Assembly: GCA_000513555.1 (NCBI GenBank)
Contig: ALYD01000001.1
Location: forward strand, 206,223-270,222
Source: Lachnospiraceae bacterium JC7
Lineage (GTDB): Bacteria; Bacillota; Clostridia; Lachnospirales; Lachnospiraceae
Direction of reading: 5' to 3'
DNA: 64,000 bases
Below, piece by piece: positions 46,108 through 54,066 of this stretch. A model generated the notes under the pieces. The model was given only the letters and a program-made list of their open reading frames with translations. It was not told the origin of the DNA and ran no database searches. The position numbers were made by a program, and so were the translations under genes. Position 1 is the stretch's first letter, and every line of letters begins with the position of its first letter.

Positions 46108-46144
46108 ATGAGGCAGATGTACATGAAGTGCACATCTGCCTTAA
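46108..46144. terminator. Hairpin terminator after the TrpXYZ-like ABC operon
   Basis: AGGCAGATGT pairs with ACATCTGCCT (46111-46120 with 46132-46141), ~80 nt after the ATPase stop. Only a short T-run follows on the minus strand (CATTTTATGG), so efficiency is uncertain. Confidence 0.6.
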
Positions 46145-46219
46145 CAGTTTTCAATATGTATTTTCAGATACTGTATTTTTCGGTGATATCGATTTATACA
46201 GAAGAATCTTTATACCTCA

Positions 46220-47014
46220 TCATGAAAGAAGCATTCTGTCGTTTGCGAATGATCCGCCCGTAACCTCCTCAAACTTATGAAGAAGGTCTTCCACCGTAAG
46301 CTTCTTCTTTGCTTCTCCGGAGATATCCAGGGCAACCTTACCTTCGTTCATCATGATGAGACGGTTTCCGTGCTGGATAGCATCACGCATATTATGAGTT
46401 ACCATAAGAGTTGTCAGCCTGTTCTCCTCTACTATCCTGTCGGTAGCAGCCAGAACCTTGGAAGCTGTCTTCGGATCCAGAGCCGCTGTGTGCTCGTCAA
46501 GAAGAAGTACCTTTGGTTTCTTCATGGTAGCCATGATAAGCGTGAGGGCCTGACGCTGACCTCCTGAAAGAAGTCCCACCTTGGCTGTGAGTCTGTCTTC
46601 AAGTCCGAGATCCAGAGTCTTCAGGTACTCCTTGTACTTCTCCTGCTCTTTTCTGGTAACACCCCAGCGAAGTGTACGGCGCTGTCCGCGTCTTGCAGCA
46701 AGAGCCAGGTTCTCGTCTATCTGCATGTCACCTGCTGTACCGGTCCTTGGATCCTGAAAAACACGTCCGAAGAAAGGTGCTCTCTGGTACTCTGAAAGGC
46801 CGGATACATCTGTTCCGTCTACGAGGATCATTCCCGAATCAATGGGCCATACACCGGCAACCGCGTTCATGATAGTGGATTTTCCGGCTCCGTTACCACC
46901 GATAACTGTACAGAAATCACCGTCGTTAAGGGTAATGCTTACATTGGAAAGAGCAACCTTTTCATTGATGGTTCCCGCATTAAATGTTTTGCAAATGTTT
47001 CTGATCTCCAGCAT
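46220..47014 (-). CDS. ABC transporter ATP-binding protein (COG1101, TrpZ-like)
   Basis: 264 residues. Walker A is GGNGAGKSTIMN, the Q-loop lies in RVFQDPRTGTAGDM, the signature is LSGGQRQALTLIM and Walker B is VLLLDEHTAALD; His replaces the usual Pro after DE, as I recall for this COG1101 group. It energises the adjacent permease. Its ATG shares one base with the permease stop (TAATG), so the two are coupled. Confidence 0.93.
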   Translation of the reverse strand: MLEIRNICKTFNAGTINEKVALSNVSITLNDGDFCTVIGGNGAGKSTIMNAVAGVWPIDSGMILVDGTDVSGLSEYQRAPFFGRVFQDPRTGTAGDMQIDENLALAARRGQRRTLRWGVTRKEQEKYKEYLKTLDLGLEDRLTAKVGLLSGGQRQALTLIMATMKKPKVLLLDEHTAALDPKTASKVLAATDRIVEENRLTTLMVTHNMRDAIQHGNRLIMMNEGKVALDISGEAKKKLTVEDLLHKFEEVTGGSFANDRMLLS

Positions 47015-47997
47015 TATTCTGCCTCCTTATCGTTATTTAAGGATTCTGCCTGAAGCCTGGCATTACGCTTCTGGAGTCCTGAAAATGAATTTACACGTTT
47101 CTCTTTAAGATAAGGAACAGCGAGGAATGCGGCAACCACAATGGCTGTGAGGAGCTTCATATCGTCTGCAGGGAACTTGAGCCAGAGAACGAAAACATAA
47201 ACCATGTAGTAAATGATGGCTCCGATGATGGTGAAGCTTAAACGCATTACGAAGTTGAGACGCTTTCCAACCAGAGCTTCAGCAAGCACTTCGCCGATGA
47301 TAACGGCTGCAAGACCGATGACGATGGAACCCTGTCCCATCTTTACATCTGCAAATCCCTGATACTCTGAAAGAATACCGCCTGAAAGAGCTACGAGACC
47401 GTTTCCCAGCATAAGAGCGAGGATCTTCATTTTGTTTGTGTCTATACCCTGGGCTCTTGACATGTCCGGGTTGATACCTGTGGCACGGATGGAACTTCCG
47501 AGCTCTGTGCCGAGGAACCAGTAAATGATGGATACGATGATGACATCAACAACAAGTGTCAGGGCAAGAGTCTGTCCGAGGTAACGTATGTTGGAAGTGA
47601 AAAATACTCTGACAGAGTTTATAGGAACGGCCTGATTGGCTTTACCCATGATGTTCAGATTTATGGAATACAGGGAAATCTGAGTAAGAATTCCTGCGAG
47701 GATATCGGGTATACCGAGCTTGGTATGAAGTATTCCTGTGATGAGTCCTGCAAGGAGTCCCGCACCTAAGGATGCAAAAAGAACTATGGAAGGGTTAAAG
47801 CCGTTAAGCATGAGCATGACCGCAACCGCGCCACCCAGGGAAAAAGAACCGTCAACTGTCATATCGGCGAAGTTTAAAACTCTGAAAGTGGTGTATACAC
47901 CAAGAGCCATGATACCCCAGATAAGACCCTGTGCAATACCGCCGGGTGCCGCATTCCATAAGGCTATCGGATTTAGTGATGAAAAGTAAGCTGCCAT
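47014..47997 (-). CDS. ABC transporter permease (COG4120, TrpY-like)
   Basis: 327 residues with about eight hydrophobic segments. It begins with FSSLNPIALWNAAPGGIAQGL and the LNFADMTVDGSFSLGGAV segment typical of this permease family, related to branched-chain amino-acid permeases. It works with the ABC_sub_bind lipoprotein and the ATPase around it. A terminator-like hairpin stands between it and the upstream lipoprotein gene. Confidence 0.93.
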   Translation of the reverse strand: MAAYFSSLNPIALWNAAPGGIAQGLIWGIMALGVYTTFRVLNFADMTVDGSFSLGGAVAVMLMLNGFNPSIVLFASLGAGLLAGLITGILHTKLGIPDILAGILTQISLYSINLNIMGKANQAVPINSVRVFFTSNIRYLGQTLALTLVVDVIIVSIIYWFLGTELGSSIRATGINPDMSRAQGIDTNKMKILALMLGNGLVALSGGILSEYQGFADVKMGQGSIVIGLAAVIIGEVLAEALVGKRLNFVMRLSFTIIGAIIYYMVYVFVLWLKFPADDMKLLTAIVVAAFLAVPYLKEKRVNSFSGLQKRNARLQAESLNNDKEAE

Positions 47998-48029
47998 TAT
48001 CTATAAATCTCCGTTTAAAAAATTAAAAT

Positions 48030-48074
48030 TAAAAAATCTCAGCACAGTATCAGAAACACAACACTGTGCTGAGT
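48030..48074 (-). terminator. Internal terminator between binding-protein and permease genes
   Basis: On the minus strand CTCAGCACAGT pairs with ACTGTGCTGAG over a 14-nt loop and is followed by TTTTTT. It probably lets only part of the transcripts read on, giving excess binding protein over membrane parts. Confidence 0.85.
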
Positions 48075-48088
48075 ATGAATTGAATGAA

Positions 48089-49138
48089 TTACTTATCTAA
48101 TGCTTTGTAGTCAGAAGGCATCGTGATTCCGATGGCGTCAGCGTAAGCCTTGTTGTATTCCTTTGTTGTGGCAGAAGCATATGCGATAGGCATGGTCTTT
48201 ACGTCTGCACCGTTTGAAAGGATCTCGATAGCCTGCTCACCTGTTGCACGTCCGAGATCTTCGTAGCTGATGGAAAGAGTTGCGAGTCCGCCTGACATCA
48301 TCATGTTCTCTTCGCCGCAGATGATAGGGATGCCAGCAGGCTGAACGATATTTGTTACAACAGTCATGTTTGAAGCTGCTGTGTTATCTGTAGGAATGTA
48401 AAGTGCATCACAGTCTGCTACTGCTGACTGAACAACTGACTGAAGGTCGTTGGAGTCTGCAAATGTGAACTCCTGATAATCGATACCGTCTTCCTTAAGA
48501 TACTTTCCGATCTCTGTAGCCTGGAACTTTGAGTTAGCCTCTGCTGAGCAGTAAAGGATGGAAACCTTCTTTACATCAGGAACGATCTCGAGGATCATGT
48601 CCTCCTGCTGACCGAGAGGAGCCAGATCTGAAGTTCCGGAAACATTGATACCGGTACCCTTTGTGGCATCGAAGTTATCCATGGCAAGAGCTGTGCCGTA
48701 GTCTGTAACGGATGTGCCGAGAATAGGGATGTCCTGAGTTGCATTCATGGCTGCCTGAAGAGCAGGTGTTGCATTGGCAAGGATGAGGTCGTATTCGTTG
48801 GAAACGAAGCCGTTGATGATGGTGGTACATGTAGCTGAATCACCCTGTGCGTTCTGCTCGTCAATGACTACATTATCGCCATACTTCTCCTTGAGAACGT
48901 CCACGAAACCCTTTGTGGCTGCATCAAGTGCGCTGTGCTGAACCAGCTGGCAGATACCTACCTTGAACTGCTTGTCACCGGAATCTCCTGCAGGTGCTGC
49001 TGTCTCACCGGATGCTGCGGTGGTCTCTGCAGCCTTCTCTGTAGTAGCCGGTGAAGTAGATGAGCCACAGGCTGTAAGTGAAGCAGCTGCAATTACAGCT
49101 GCCATGGAAACTGCTGTCAACTTTGTCATTCTCTTCAT
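48089..49138 (-). CDS. ABC substrate-binding lipoprotein (ABC_sub_bind, TrpX-like)
   Basis: 349 residues from the ATG at 49138, behind GGAGA. A lipoprotein signal peptide ends in the LTACG lipobox; a Thr/Ala/Ser-rich spacer follows. The body matches the PF04392 family (VGICQLVQHSALDAATKGF, ANATPALQAAMNATQDIPI, LGTSVTDYGTALAMDN). Streptococcal relatives bind tryptophan, but other ligands are possible and no trp T-box is seen. It is the first gene of a binding protein-permease-ATPase operon. Confidence 0.93.
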   Translation of the reverse strand: MKRMTKLTAVSMAAVIAAASLTACGSSTSPATTEKAAETTAASGETAAPAGDSGDKQFKVGICQLVQHSALDAATKGFVDVLKEKYGDNVVIDEQNAQGDSATCTTIINGFVSNEYDLILANATPALQAAMNATQDIPILGTSVTDYGTALAMDNFDATKGTGINVSGTSDLAPLGQQEDMILEIVPDVKKVSILYCSAEANSKFQATEIGKYLKEDGIDYQEFTFADSNDLQSVVQSAVADCDALYIPTDNTAASNMTVVTNIVQPAGIPIICGEENMMMSGGLATLSISYEDLGRATGEQAIEILSNGADVKTMPIAYASATTKEYNKAYADAIGITMPSDYKALDK

Positions 49139-49356
49139 AATATTCTCCATTCCGCCACCGTTTATACGGCGGCACGAACAGTGCTGAAATTAAGAACCCT
49201 ATACACTGTTTCGCCCTTCTTTTTTGTTCGTAAAGCAATACTTTACTTTAGCACTTTAAATCGTACTAGTTATGGTTATTATATGCCATGGGAAGAGGGA
49301 TATCAAGAAGGATTTATGATAATTTTTTGTGCCATTACTACGGGTTATGTAAGAAA
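49139..49356. other. Leader region of the TrpX-like ABC operon
   Basis: About 218 bases. On the minus strand it holds a GTAAAG/CTTTAC inverted repeat near 49230 and a G/C-rich hairpin (GCCGCCGT / ACGGTGGC, one wobble) immediately before the ribosome site at about 49150-49173. No T-box motif or confident promoter was found. Confidence 0.4.
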
Positions 49357-49392
49357 TAAAAAAGAGCTCATTGTATGAACAATGAACTCTTG
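49357..49392 (-). terminator. Terminator of the GTPase-TIGR03943 fusion gene
   Basis: On the minus strand AAGAGTTCATTG pairs with CAATGAGCTCTT (one wobble), a 6-nt loop, then six T residues, 5 nt after the stop. Confidence 0.9.
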
Positions 49393-49397
49393 AATAT

Positions 49398-50438
49398 TTA
49401 GAATGTTACTGTCTCTTCAACAGGACCGGTGTGGACCAGATCCCTGATCTCGAGAACAGGACCCTCTCCGCCGTACTCTTCTCTTTCTTCCATGGCAACC
49501 ACAGCTGTTACCTTGGCCCAGTCTCTGGTCTTGAACTGAGCAAGTAATGAAGGCTCTCCCTTGGCAACATATCCGAGGAATGTCATATCCTGAGCACAGC
49601 AGGTCATAGCCATACGTCCCGGAACGACTTCATTGGCAGGACTGCCGTTTCTGTTAAGGATCATAGCGGTAAATGAAAGCTCCTTACCTACATATCTTTC
49701 CGGATTATCCATGCAGTCCACGAACCATGTTCCGTAGTCTTCGTTCTTGATGGCGATGGATGGCTCGTTGATATCGTATGGAAGATCTTCAGGAAGTGTA
49801 TCCTGTGGGATCTCTCCATCCTTACCTTCGAGAACAAGCATTGCATTCTGACCCATAGCTCTGATCTTTCTTCTGTAATCAACAAGCTTTTCCTTAGGTA
49901 TGTTGTCACAACGGTTTACGATTGCGAGCTCTGCGTTTCGGAGCATCTGACCGATGAAGCTCTTCATGTTTCCGAGATAAAGATCGAAGGTCTCTCCGTT
50001 GATGATGGTGATGATCTGATATACAGCCCATGAATCCGGCATGGAAAGCTCGTACTCAGGAGCGCGGCCCTGCTGCTCTGCAAGAGCTGTCTCTGACATG
50101 GGACCGTCTAAAAGATCATCCTGATTCCACATACCGTTCCACTCGATGATGATACGCTCAGGATTATATTTGTCCTGAAGGGCCTGGAGATTCTCTGCAT
50201 TGAAGTCAGTCTCCTTCTCCATAGGGATCTTGATGGTGTGATACTTCTCAAGAGTTGCATCATCATATTCCGACTCACCCTCCTCGCAGAGAAGCAAAAG
50301 TGTTGTGCCCTCTGTCTGGAAGTAATCCTGTGCCATAGTGAACTTTATAAAATCGGTCTTTCCTGCCTCGAGAAATCCGTTGATGAGGAATACAGGAATC
50401 TGATCGTCTCTTAATTCATAATTATCGCTTGTTGCCAT
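49398..50438 (-). CDS. CobW-like GTPase fused to a YcgQ/TIGR03943-like C-terminal domain
   Basis: 346 residues. The N-terminus (to about 220) is CobW/COG0523-like with a modified P-loop GFLEAGKTDF instead of the usual GFLGSGKTT. An IIIEWNGMWN strand sits where EPSG lies in relatives, and NRCD stands for the NKxD base motif. The metal CxCC motif is missing, replaced by LLCEEGESEY. The C-terminal ~110 residues (from VGKELSFTAMILNRNGSPANE) have MTCCAQDMTFLGYV, the core of TIGR03943/DUF1980 proteins that pair with permeases. It follows the His-rich COG0523 GTPase, so a role in metal handling is likely but inferred. Confidence 0.8.
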   Translation of the reverse strand: MATSDNYELRDDQIPVFLINGFLEAGKTDFIKFTMAQDYFQTEGTTLLLLCEEGESEYDDATLEKYHTIKIPMEKETDFNAENLQALQDKYNPERIIIEWNGMWNQDDLLDGPMSETALAEQQGRAPEYELSMPDSWAVYQIITIINGETFDLYLGNMKSFIGQMLRNAELAIVNRCDNIPKEKLVDYRRKIRAMGQNAMLVLEGKDGEIPQDTLPEDLPYDINEPSIAIKNEDYGTWFVDCMDNPERYVGKELSFTAMILNRNGSPANEVVPGRMAMTCCAQDMTFLGYVAKGEPSLLAQFKTRDWAKVTAVVAMEEREEYGGEGPVLEIRDLVHTGPVEETVTF

Positions 50439-50522
50439 TTTAACTCCATTCTGATTTATTTTGTCCCGGCTGAAAAATGAATGTAAAAGCCTGACAAATC
50501 TAATCTTTGTTAATACGAATTA

Positions 50523-50549
50523 AGTGAGTGCCGAAAATCGACACTCACT
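50523..50549. repeat. Hairpin between the two metal-GTPase genes
   Basis: AGTGAGTG pairs with CACTCACT (50523-50530 with 50542-50549) around an inner CGA..TCG. It directly follows the His-rich GTPase stop; no T-run follows, so transcription probably continues into the next gene. Confidence 0.6.
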
Positions 50550-50558
50550 GTTCTTTCA

Positions 50559-51971
50559 TTACATGCCTGCAAATGCTTCGCGAAGAGCTGTTTCGTTAAG
50601 GTCTGCACCGATCACTACAACCTTACCTGTGTAATCTGGTGAACCGTCTCTGATCTCTGTCTGCTCAGGAACGAGGTCAAAGTACATCCAGCTTCCCTTA
50701 TCTGTAGTAGGAAGCATTCCCTTACATCTTACAACATTACCGTATTTATCGGAATGAGCCATCTCTTCAAGGATCTGCTCAAGCTTCTTTCTGTCAAATG
50801 AATGAGGAGTCTCTACACCCCAGGTTGTGAAGACCTCATCGGCATCATGATGGTGATGACAGCAACATTCGCCGTCCTCGTGATGGTGATGATGGTGCTC
50901 ATGCTCGTCCTCGTCATGGTGGTGGCAACAGCACTCGTGATCGTCATCATCGTGGTGATGATGGTGCTCATGCTCATCCTCGTCATGGTGGTGGCAACAC
51001 TCATGGTCGTCATCATCGTGGTGATGATGGTGCTCATGCTCATCCTCGTCATGATGGTGGTGGCAGCAGCACTCATGGTCGTCATCATCGTGGTGATGAT
51101 GGTGCTCATGCTCATCTTCGTCATGGTGATGGCAGCACTCGTGATCGTCATCATCGTGGTGATGATGCTCATGCTCGTCCTCGTCATGATGGTGGCAGCA
51201 CTCATGTCCGTCCTCATCATGGTGATGATGGTGGTGATGATGCGAGTGGCTGTGGTGGATCTGAACACCGTTTGGAAGAGTCTCTATCTCGTCATGCTCA
51301 TCCTCATGCTCATGTTCGTGCTCATGCTCGTGAACTCGATCCATTACATCACTGAGCATCTCTTCTGCAAGATCATACTTCTTTGAGATAATGTTTACGA
51401 GCTGCTCGCCTGTAAGCTCAGCCTCAGGTGTTGTGATGACTGTAGCGCGTGGATTTATAGTCTTTATGATGGCAACAGCCTCGCCAACCTTCGCCTCATC
51501 GGCGATATCTGTTCTTGAAAGCACTACTGTTCCTGCGTACTCGATCTGGTTGTTGAAGAACTCACCGAAGTTCTTTGAGTACATCTTTGCCTTCTTTGCA
51601 TCAACCACAGTAACTGCTGAGTGAAGCTCGACCTCGAGATCCTCAGAAACAGACTTTACTGCACCGATGATGTCTGAAAGCTTGCCTACACCTGAAGGCT
51701 CGATGATGATACGGTCAGGGTGATAAGTATTAACCACCTCTGTAAGAGACTGCTCAAAATTACCTACAAGTGAGCAGCAGATACAACCCTGATTCATTTC
51801 GCGAATCTGGATGCCGGAATCCTTGAGGAAACCGCTGTCGATTCCGATCTCACCGAACTCGTTCTCGATAAGAACTACCTTCTCTGTTTTTAATGCCTCA
51901 TCCAGAAGTCTCTGAATGAAGGTTGTCTTACCGGCTCCAAGGAAACCGGAAACGATATCTATACTTGTCAT
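50559..51971 (-). CDS. COG0523/CobW metal-chaperone GTPase with large His/Asp/Cys repeat insertion
   Basis: 470 residues. The GTPase domain has P-loop GFLGAGKTT at residues 9-17, the metal motif CICC at 63-66, IIIEPSGVGK and the SRTD base motif at 152-155. A metal-binding insertion spans residues 214-375: a HEHEHEHE stretch, NGVQIHHSHSHHHHHHHH, then five near-identical ~22-residue units of the type DEDEHEHHHHHDDDDHECC. The C-terminal ~95 residues are the CobW_C domain (VRCKGMLPTTDKGSWMYFDLVP, split for length). Such proteins deliver zinc, cobalt or nickel to enzymes; the His/Cys array suggests storage or buffering. Start by ATG behind AAAAGGAG. Confidence 0.92.
   Translation of the reverse strand: MTSIDIVSGFLGAGKTTFIQRLLDEALKTEKVVLIENEFGEIGIDSGFLKDSGIQIREMNQGCICCSLVGNFEQSLTEVVNTYHPDRIIIEPSGVGKLSDIIGAVKSVSEDLEVELHSAVTVVDAKKAKMYSKNFGEFFNNQIEYAGTVVLSRTDIADEAKVGEAVAIIKTINPRATVITTPEAELTGEQLVNIISKKYDLAEEMLSDVMDRVHEHEHEHEHEDEHDEIETLPNGVQIHHSHSHHHHHHHHDEDGHECCHHHDEDEHEHHHHDDDDHECCHHHDEDEHEHHHHHDDDDHECCCHHHHDEDEHEHHHHHDDDDHECCHHHDEDEHEHHHHHDDDDHECCCHHHDEDEHEHHHHHHEDGECCCHHHHDADEVFTTWGVETPHSFDRKKLEQILEEMAHSDKYGNVVRCKGMLPTTDKGSWMYFDLVPEQTEIRDGSPDYTGKVVVIGADLNETALREAFAGM
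50847..51221 (-). repeat. In-frame tandem repeat encoding His/Asp/Cys units
   Basis: About 375 bases of near-identical ~66-nt units (five full plus one degenerate) that are visible as repeated CATGGTGGTG-like and ATCGTCATCATC-like strings on the plus strand. All length differences are in multiples of three, as expected for expansion under coding selection. The array is probably unstable in copy number. Confidence 0.9.
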
Positions 51972-52050
51972 AATTACTCCTTTTTAGGAACGAAAGCCCT
52001 TTATGAGCTCAAAGATCATCATGTTAATGCAGAATGAGAATGTATACACG

Positions 52051-52105
52051 TTAGCACTCTCTATTCAGCATTGCCAATTATAGTTATATGAAAAATCTTT
52101 GTCAA
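52051..52105 (-). promoter_or_regulatory. Consensus promoter overlapped by a CIRCE-like element
   Basis: On the minus strand TTGACA (52100-52105), 17 bp, TATAAT (52077-52082): full consensus. Overlapping the start site is TTGGCAATG-N9-GAGTGCTAA (52051-52077). The downstream arm is a 9/9 match to the HrcA operator CIRCE, the upstream arm 6/9, and the spacer is exactly 9. Confidence 0.7.
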
Positions 52106-52208
52106 CATGTGAAGCCATGGTGAAGCGGCTTAAAATGTGAAAATTCTGTAAATTCGGTTTTGTACAATATATTCGTGGTTCTAAGAAATACGGATTCCCG
52201 AGAATTTA

Positions 52209-52961
52209 TTAAACAGATTCCAGATATTCGATAGCCTTCTTTATATCACCTGCATTCTCCACGAGAACATCAGCACCCGCTTCTTCAAGCTCCTTCTGAT
52301 CTCTGAATCCGTAGAGACAGCCGATGGAGCGGATGTCCGCTCTCTTTGCGGTCTCCATGTCGGTGTTTGTATCGCCCACATATACGCAGTCTTCTACGCT
52401 GCATCCTATATGCTCGAGGACATCAAAAACAACACCTGTGTCAGGCTTCAGAGGGTGGGTTCCGTCATCACCTGAAATATAATCAAAGTATCCTTCACCG
52501 AAGGCATGGTCGAGAACCTTTATGGCTTCAGGAAGAGGCTTGTTGGTAATGCAGGCAACCTTCCAGCCTTTGCCCTTCAATTCATCAAGAGTTTCCTTCA
52601 TGCCGGGGTACGGCTCTGCCTTAAAGGTGCAGTTATCGTTAAATATATCCATGTAGGTCTCATGGGCTTCATCAATAAGCTCCATGACCTCATCAGCCTG
52701 CTGGTCGAGATCGAAGGCCTTATCCTCATCCTTCTCTTCCCACTTCTCAGCTTCCCTGTATAAACGGTTCGCGGTTGCTTCTACAGAGCGCTCTACAAAT
52801 TTATAGCTTCCCACGCCGACGTACTTCTTTGTCTGGGCGAGACTTATAGGGTCAAGTCCCAGAGACTCCATGGTCTTATTCATGGTATCCTGAAGGCTGT
52901 AAAGTGTGTTTACCAGTGTGCCGTCAAGGTCTAAAAGAATCGCTTTGAATTTACGAGACAT
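52209..52961 (-). CDS. HAD-superfamily hydrolase (phosphoglycolate-phosphatase-like)
   Basis: 250 residues from the ATG at 52961 (AAAGGA upstream). The HAD motifs are DLDGTLVNT (motif I, nucleophile Asp), ACITNKP (motif II), KPDTGVV (motif III Lys) and YVGDTNTDMETAKRA (motif IV). The helical cap between them carries an extra acidic stretch (EKWEEKDEDKAF). The class is Gph/PGP-like, and phosphoglycolate or another small phosphoester is the likely substrate. It has no close functional neighbours. Confidence 0.9.
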   Translation of the reverse strand: MSRKFKAILLDLDGTLVNTLYSLQDTMNKTMESLGLDPISLAQTKKYVGVGSYKFVERSVEATANRLYREAEKWEEKDEDKAFDLDQQADEVMELIDEAHETYMDIFNDNCTFKAEPYPGMKETLDELKGKGWKVACITNKPLPEAIKVLDHAFGEGYFDYISGDDGTHPLKPDTGVVFDVLEHIGCSVEDCVYVGDTNTDMETAKRADIRSIGCLYGFRDQKELEEAGADVLVENAGDIKKAIEYLESV

Positions 52962-53124
52962 ATGAATCCTTTCCTGAAACATAATTATAATTAGAATATA
53001 TATTGATTTTAAAACAGCTTATGTCTTATGGGCACCCATGATAAATCGGTTCCCTGAGACATCATAGCATGTTTGGCATCTGAGAGTATAATTATTTTGT
53101 ATGTAATGAAGCTCATTATCATTA

Positions 53125-53154
53125 TTTACAGCAGTATGAACTATTTTGTAGAAT
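53125..53154 (+). promoter_or_regulatory. Probable promoter of rnhA
   Basis: TTTACA (53125-53130), 18 bp, TAGAAT (53149-53154), about 37 nt before the start codon. Confidence 0.55.
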
Positions 53155-53191
53155 GAAGGCTAAAACTTATCCAAGTTAAGAAAGGAAAGAA

Positions 53192-53965
53192 ATGGCATTT
53201 TTTTACGCAGTACAAAAAGGAAAAAAGCCGGGAGTATACAGTAACTGGAATGACTGTAAGGCTCAGGTCATGGGGTATCCCGGAGCAGTATATAAAAAGT
53301 TCAGCACTCGTGGGGAGGCAGAGGCATTTGCAGCCGCAAGCGGCGGATACGGAAGTACTTCTTCTGCCAATGTTAAAGGCACGGGAGCAGGCGGCTCCTT
53401 CTCAGTCAGTTCCACCGGAATGTCTGCAAGGTCATATTCCGGCAGTTCTTCAGGAAGCACCGGAGCTGCTGCTTCAGGACCTCAGTTCCATTCCGTAAGT
53501 GATGTAAAGCCTGAGGATATAGTGGCGGAGTTTTCGGATGTGGAAACGGAAGCCCTTGCTTATGTTGACGGAAGCTACAATGTAAGAAGCAAAAAATTCG
53601 GGTATGGAGGCATCCTTATGAAGAGAGACGGATCCTTCGAGACTATGCAGGGTTCGGGAACTGACCCATCTCTTGCGTCCATGAGAAATGTAGCCGGGGA
53701 GATCCACGGTTCCATGGCTGCTATCCGCACTGCAAAGGAACATGGAATCAAGAGCATCACCGTTTTCTATGATTATATGGGAATCGAGATGTGGGCCAAC
53801 GGTCAGTGGAAAGCCAACAAGGAAGGTACAATAGAGTACAAGGCATTTGTGGCTGAAATGAGAAATCACATGGAGATAAAATTCTGTAAGGTGGCAGCTC
53901 ATACCGGTGTCAGATTCAACGAGCTGGTGGATAAGCTGGCAAAGGGCTCTGTGGGGATAATGTGA
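53192..53965 (+). CDS. rnhA: Ribonuclease HI with N-terminal viroplasmin domain
   Basis: 257 residues. The first ~45 form the viroplasmin/RNase H1 N-terminal domain (FFYAVQKGKKPGVYSNWNDCKAQVMGYPGAVYKKF, split for length), which binds RNA/DNA hybrids. A Ser/Gly/Ala-rich linker (about 50-105) follows. The catalytic RNase H domain keeps all four acidic residues: Asp in AYVDGSYN, Glu in NVAGEIHG, Asp in TVFYDYMG and Asp in NELVDKLAKG. It removes RNA from R-loops and primers. Plus strand, convergent with the lipoprotein gene. Confidence 0.96.
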   Translation: MAFFYAVQKGKKPGVYSNWNDCKAQVMGYPGAVYKKFSTRGEAEAFAAASGGYGSTSSANVKGTGAGGSFSVSSTGMSARSYSGSSSGSTGAAASGPQFHSVSDVKPEDIVAEFSDVETEALAYVDGSYNVRSKKFGYGGILMKRDGSFETMQGSGTDPSLASMRNVAGEIHGSMAAIRTAKEHGIKSITVFYDYMGIEMWANGQWKANKEGTIEYKAFVAEMRNHMEIKFCKVAAHTGVRFNELVDKLAKGSVGIM

Positions 53966-53986
53966 TGAGCTTTGGATTTAAATTTA

Positions 53987-54026
53987 CCGGCAGTTTCCTC
54001 CCCGGTTTCAGGGAGGAAACTGCCGG
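53987..54026. terminator. Strong hairpin between convergent rnhA and lipoprotein genes
   Basis: A perfect 16-bp stem (53987-54002 with 54011-54026) and an 8-nt loop. T-rich sequence follows on the plus strand (ATATTTCTT) and AT-rich sequence on the minus, suggesting a shared terminator. Confidence 0.75.
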
Positions 54027-54066
54027 ATATTTCTTATAAACACCTTATTGAATTCGGGTATTTTAA

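Noticed and set aside
50847..51221. Repeat array considered as a CRISPR
   Set aside because: Units are adjacent without unique spacers and encode one open reading frame, so it is a coding tandem repeat.
50802..51386. A 194-codon plus-strand frame rich in Val, Met, Leu and Ile that looks like a multi-helix membrane protein
   Set aside because: It is the antisense of the His/Asp/Cys repeat; GTG/ATG/CTC repeats create the hydrophobic reading. No ribosome site or start region supports it.
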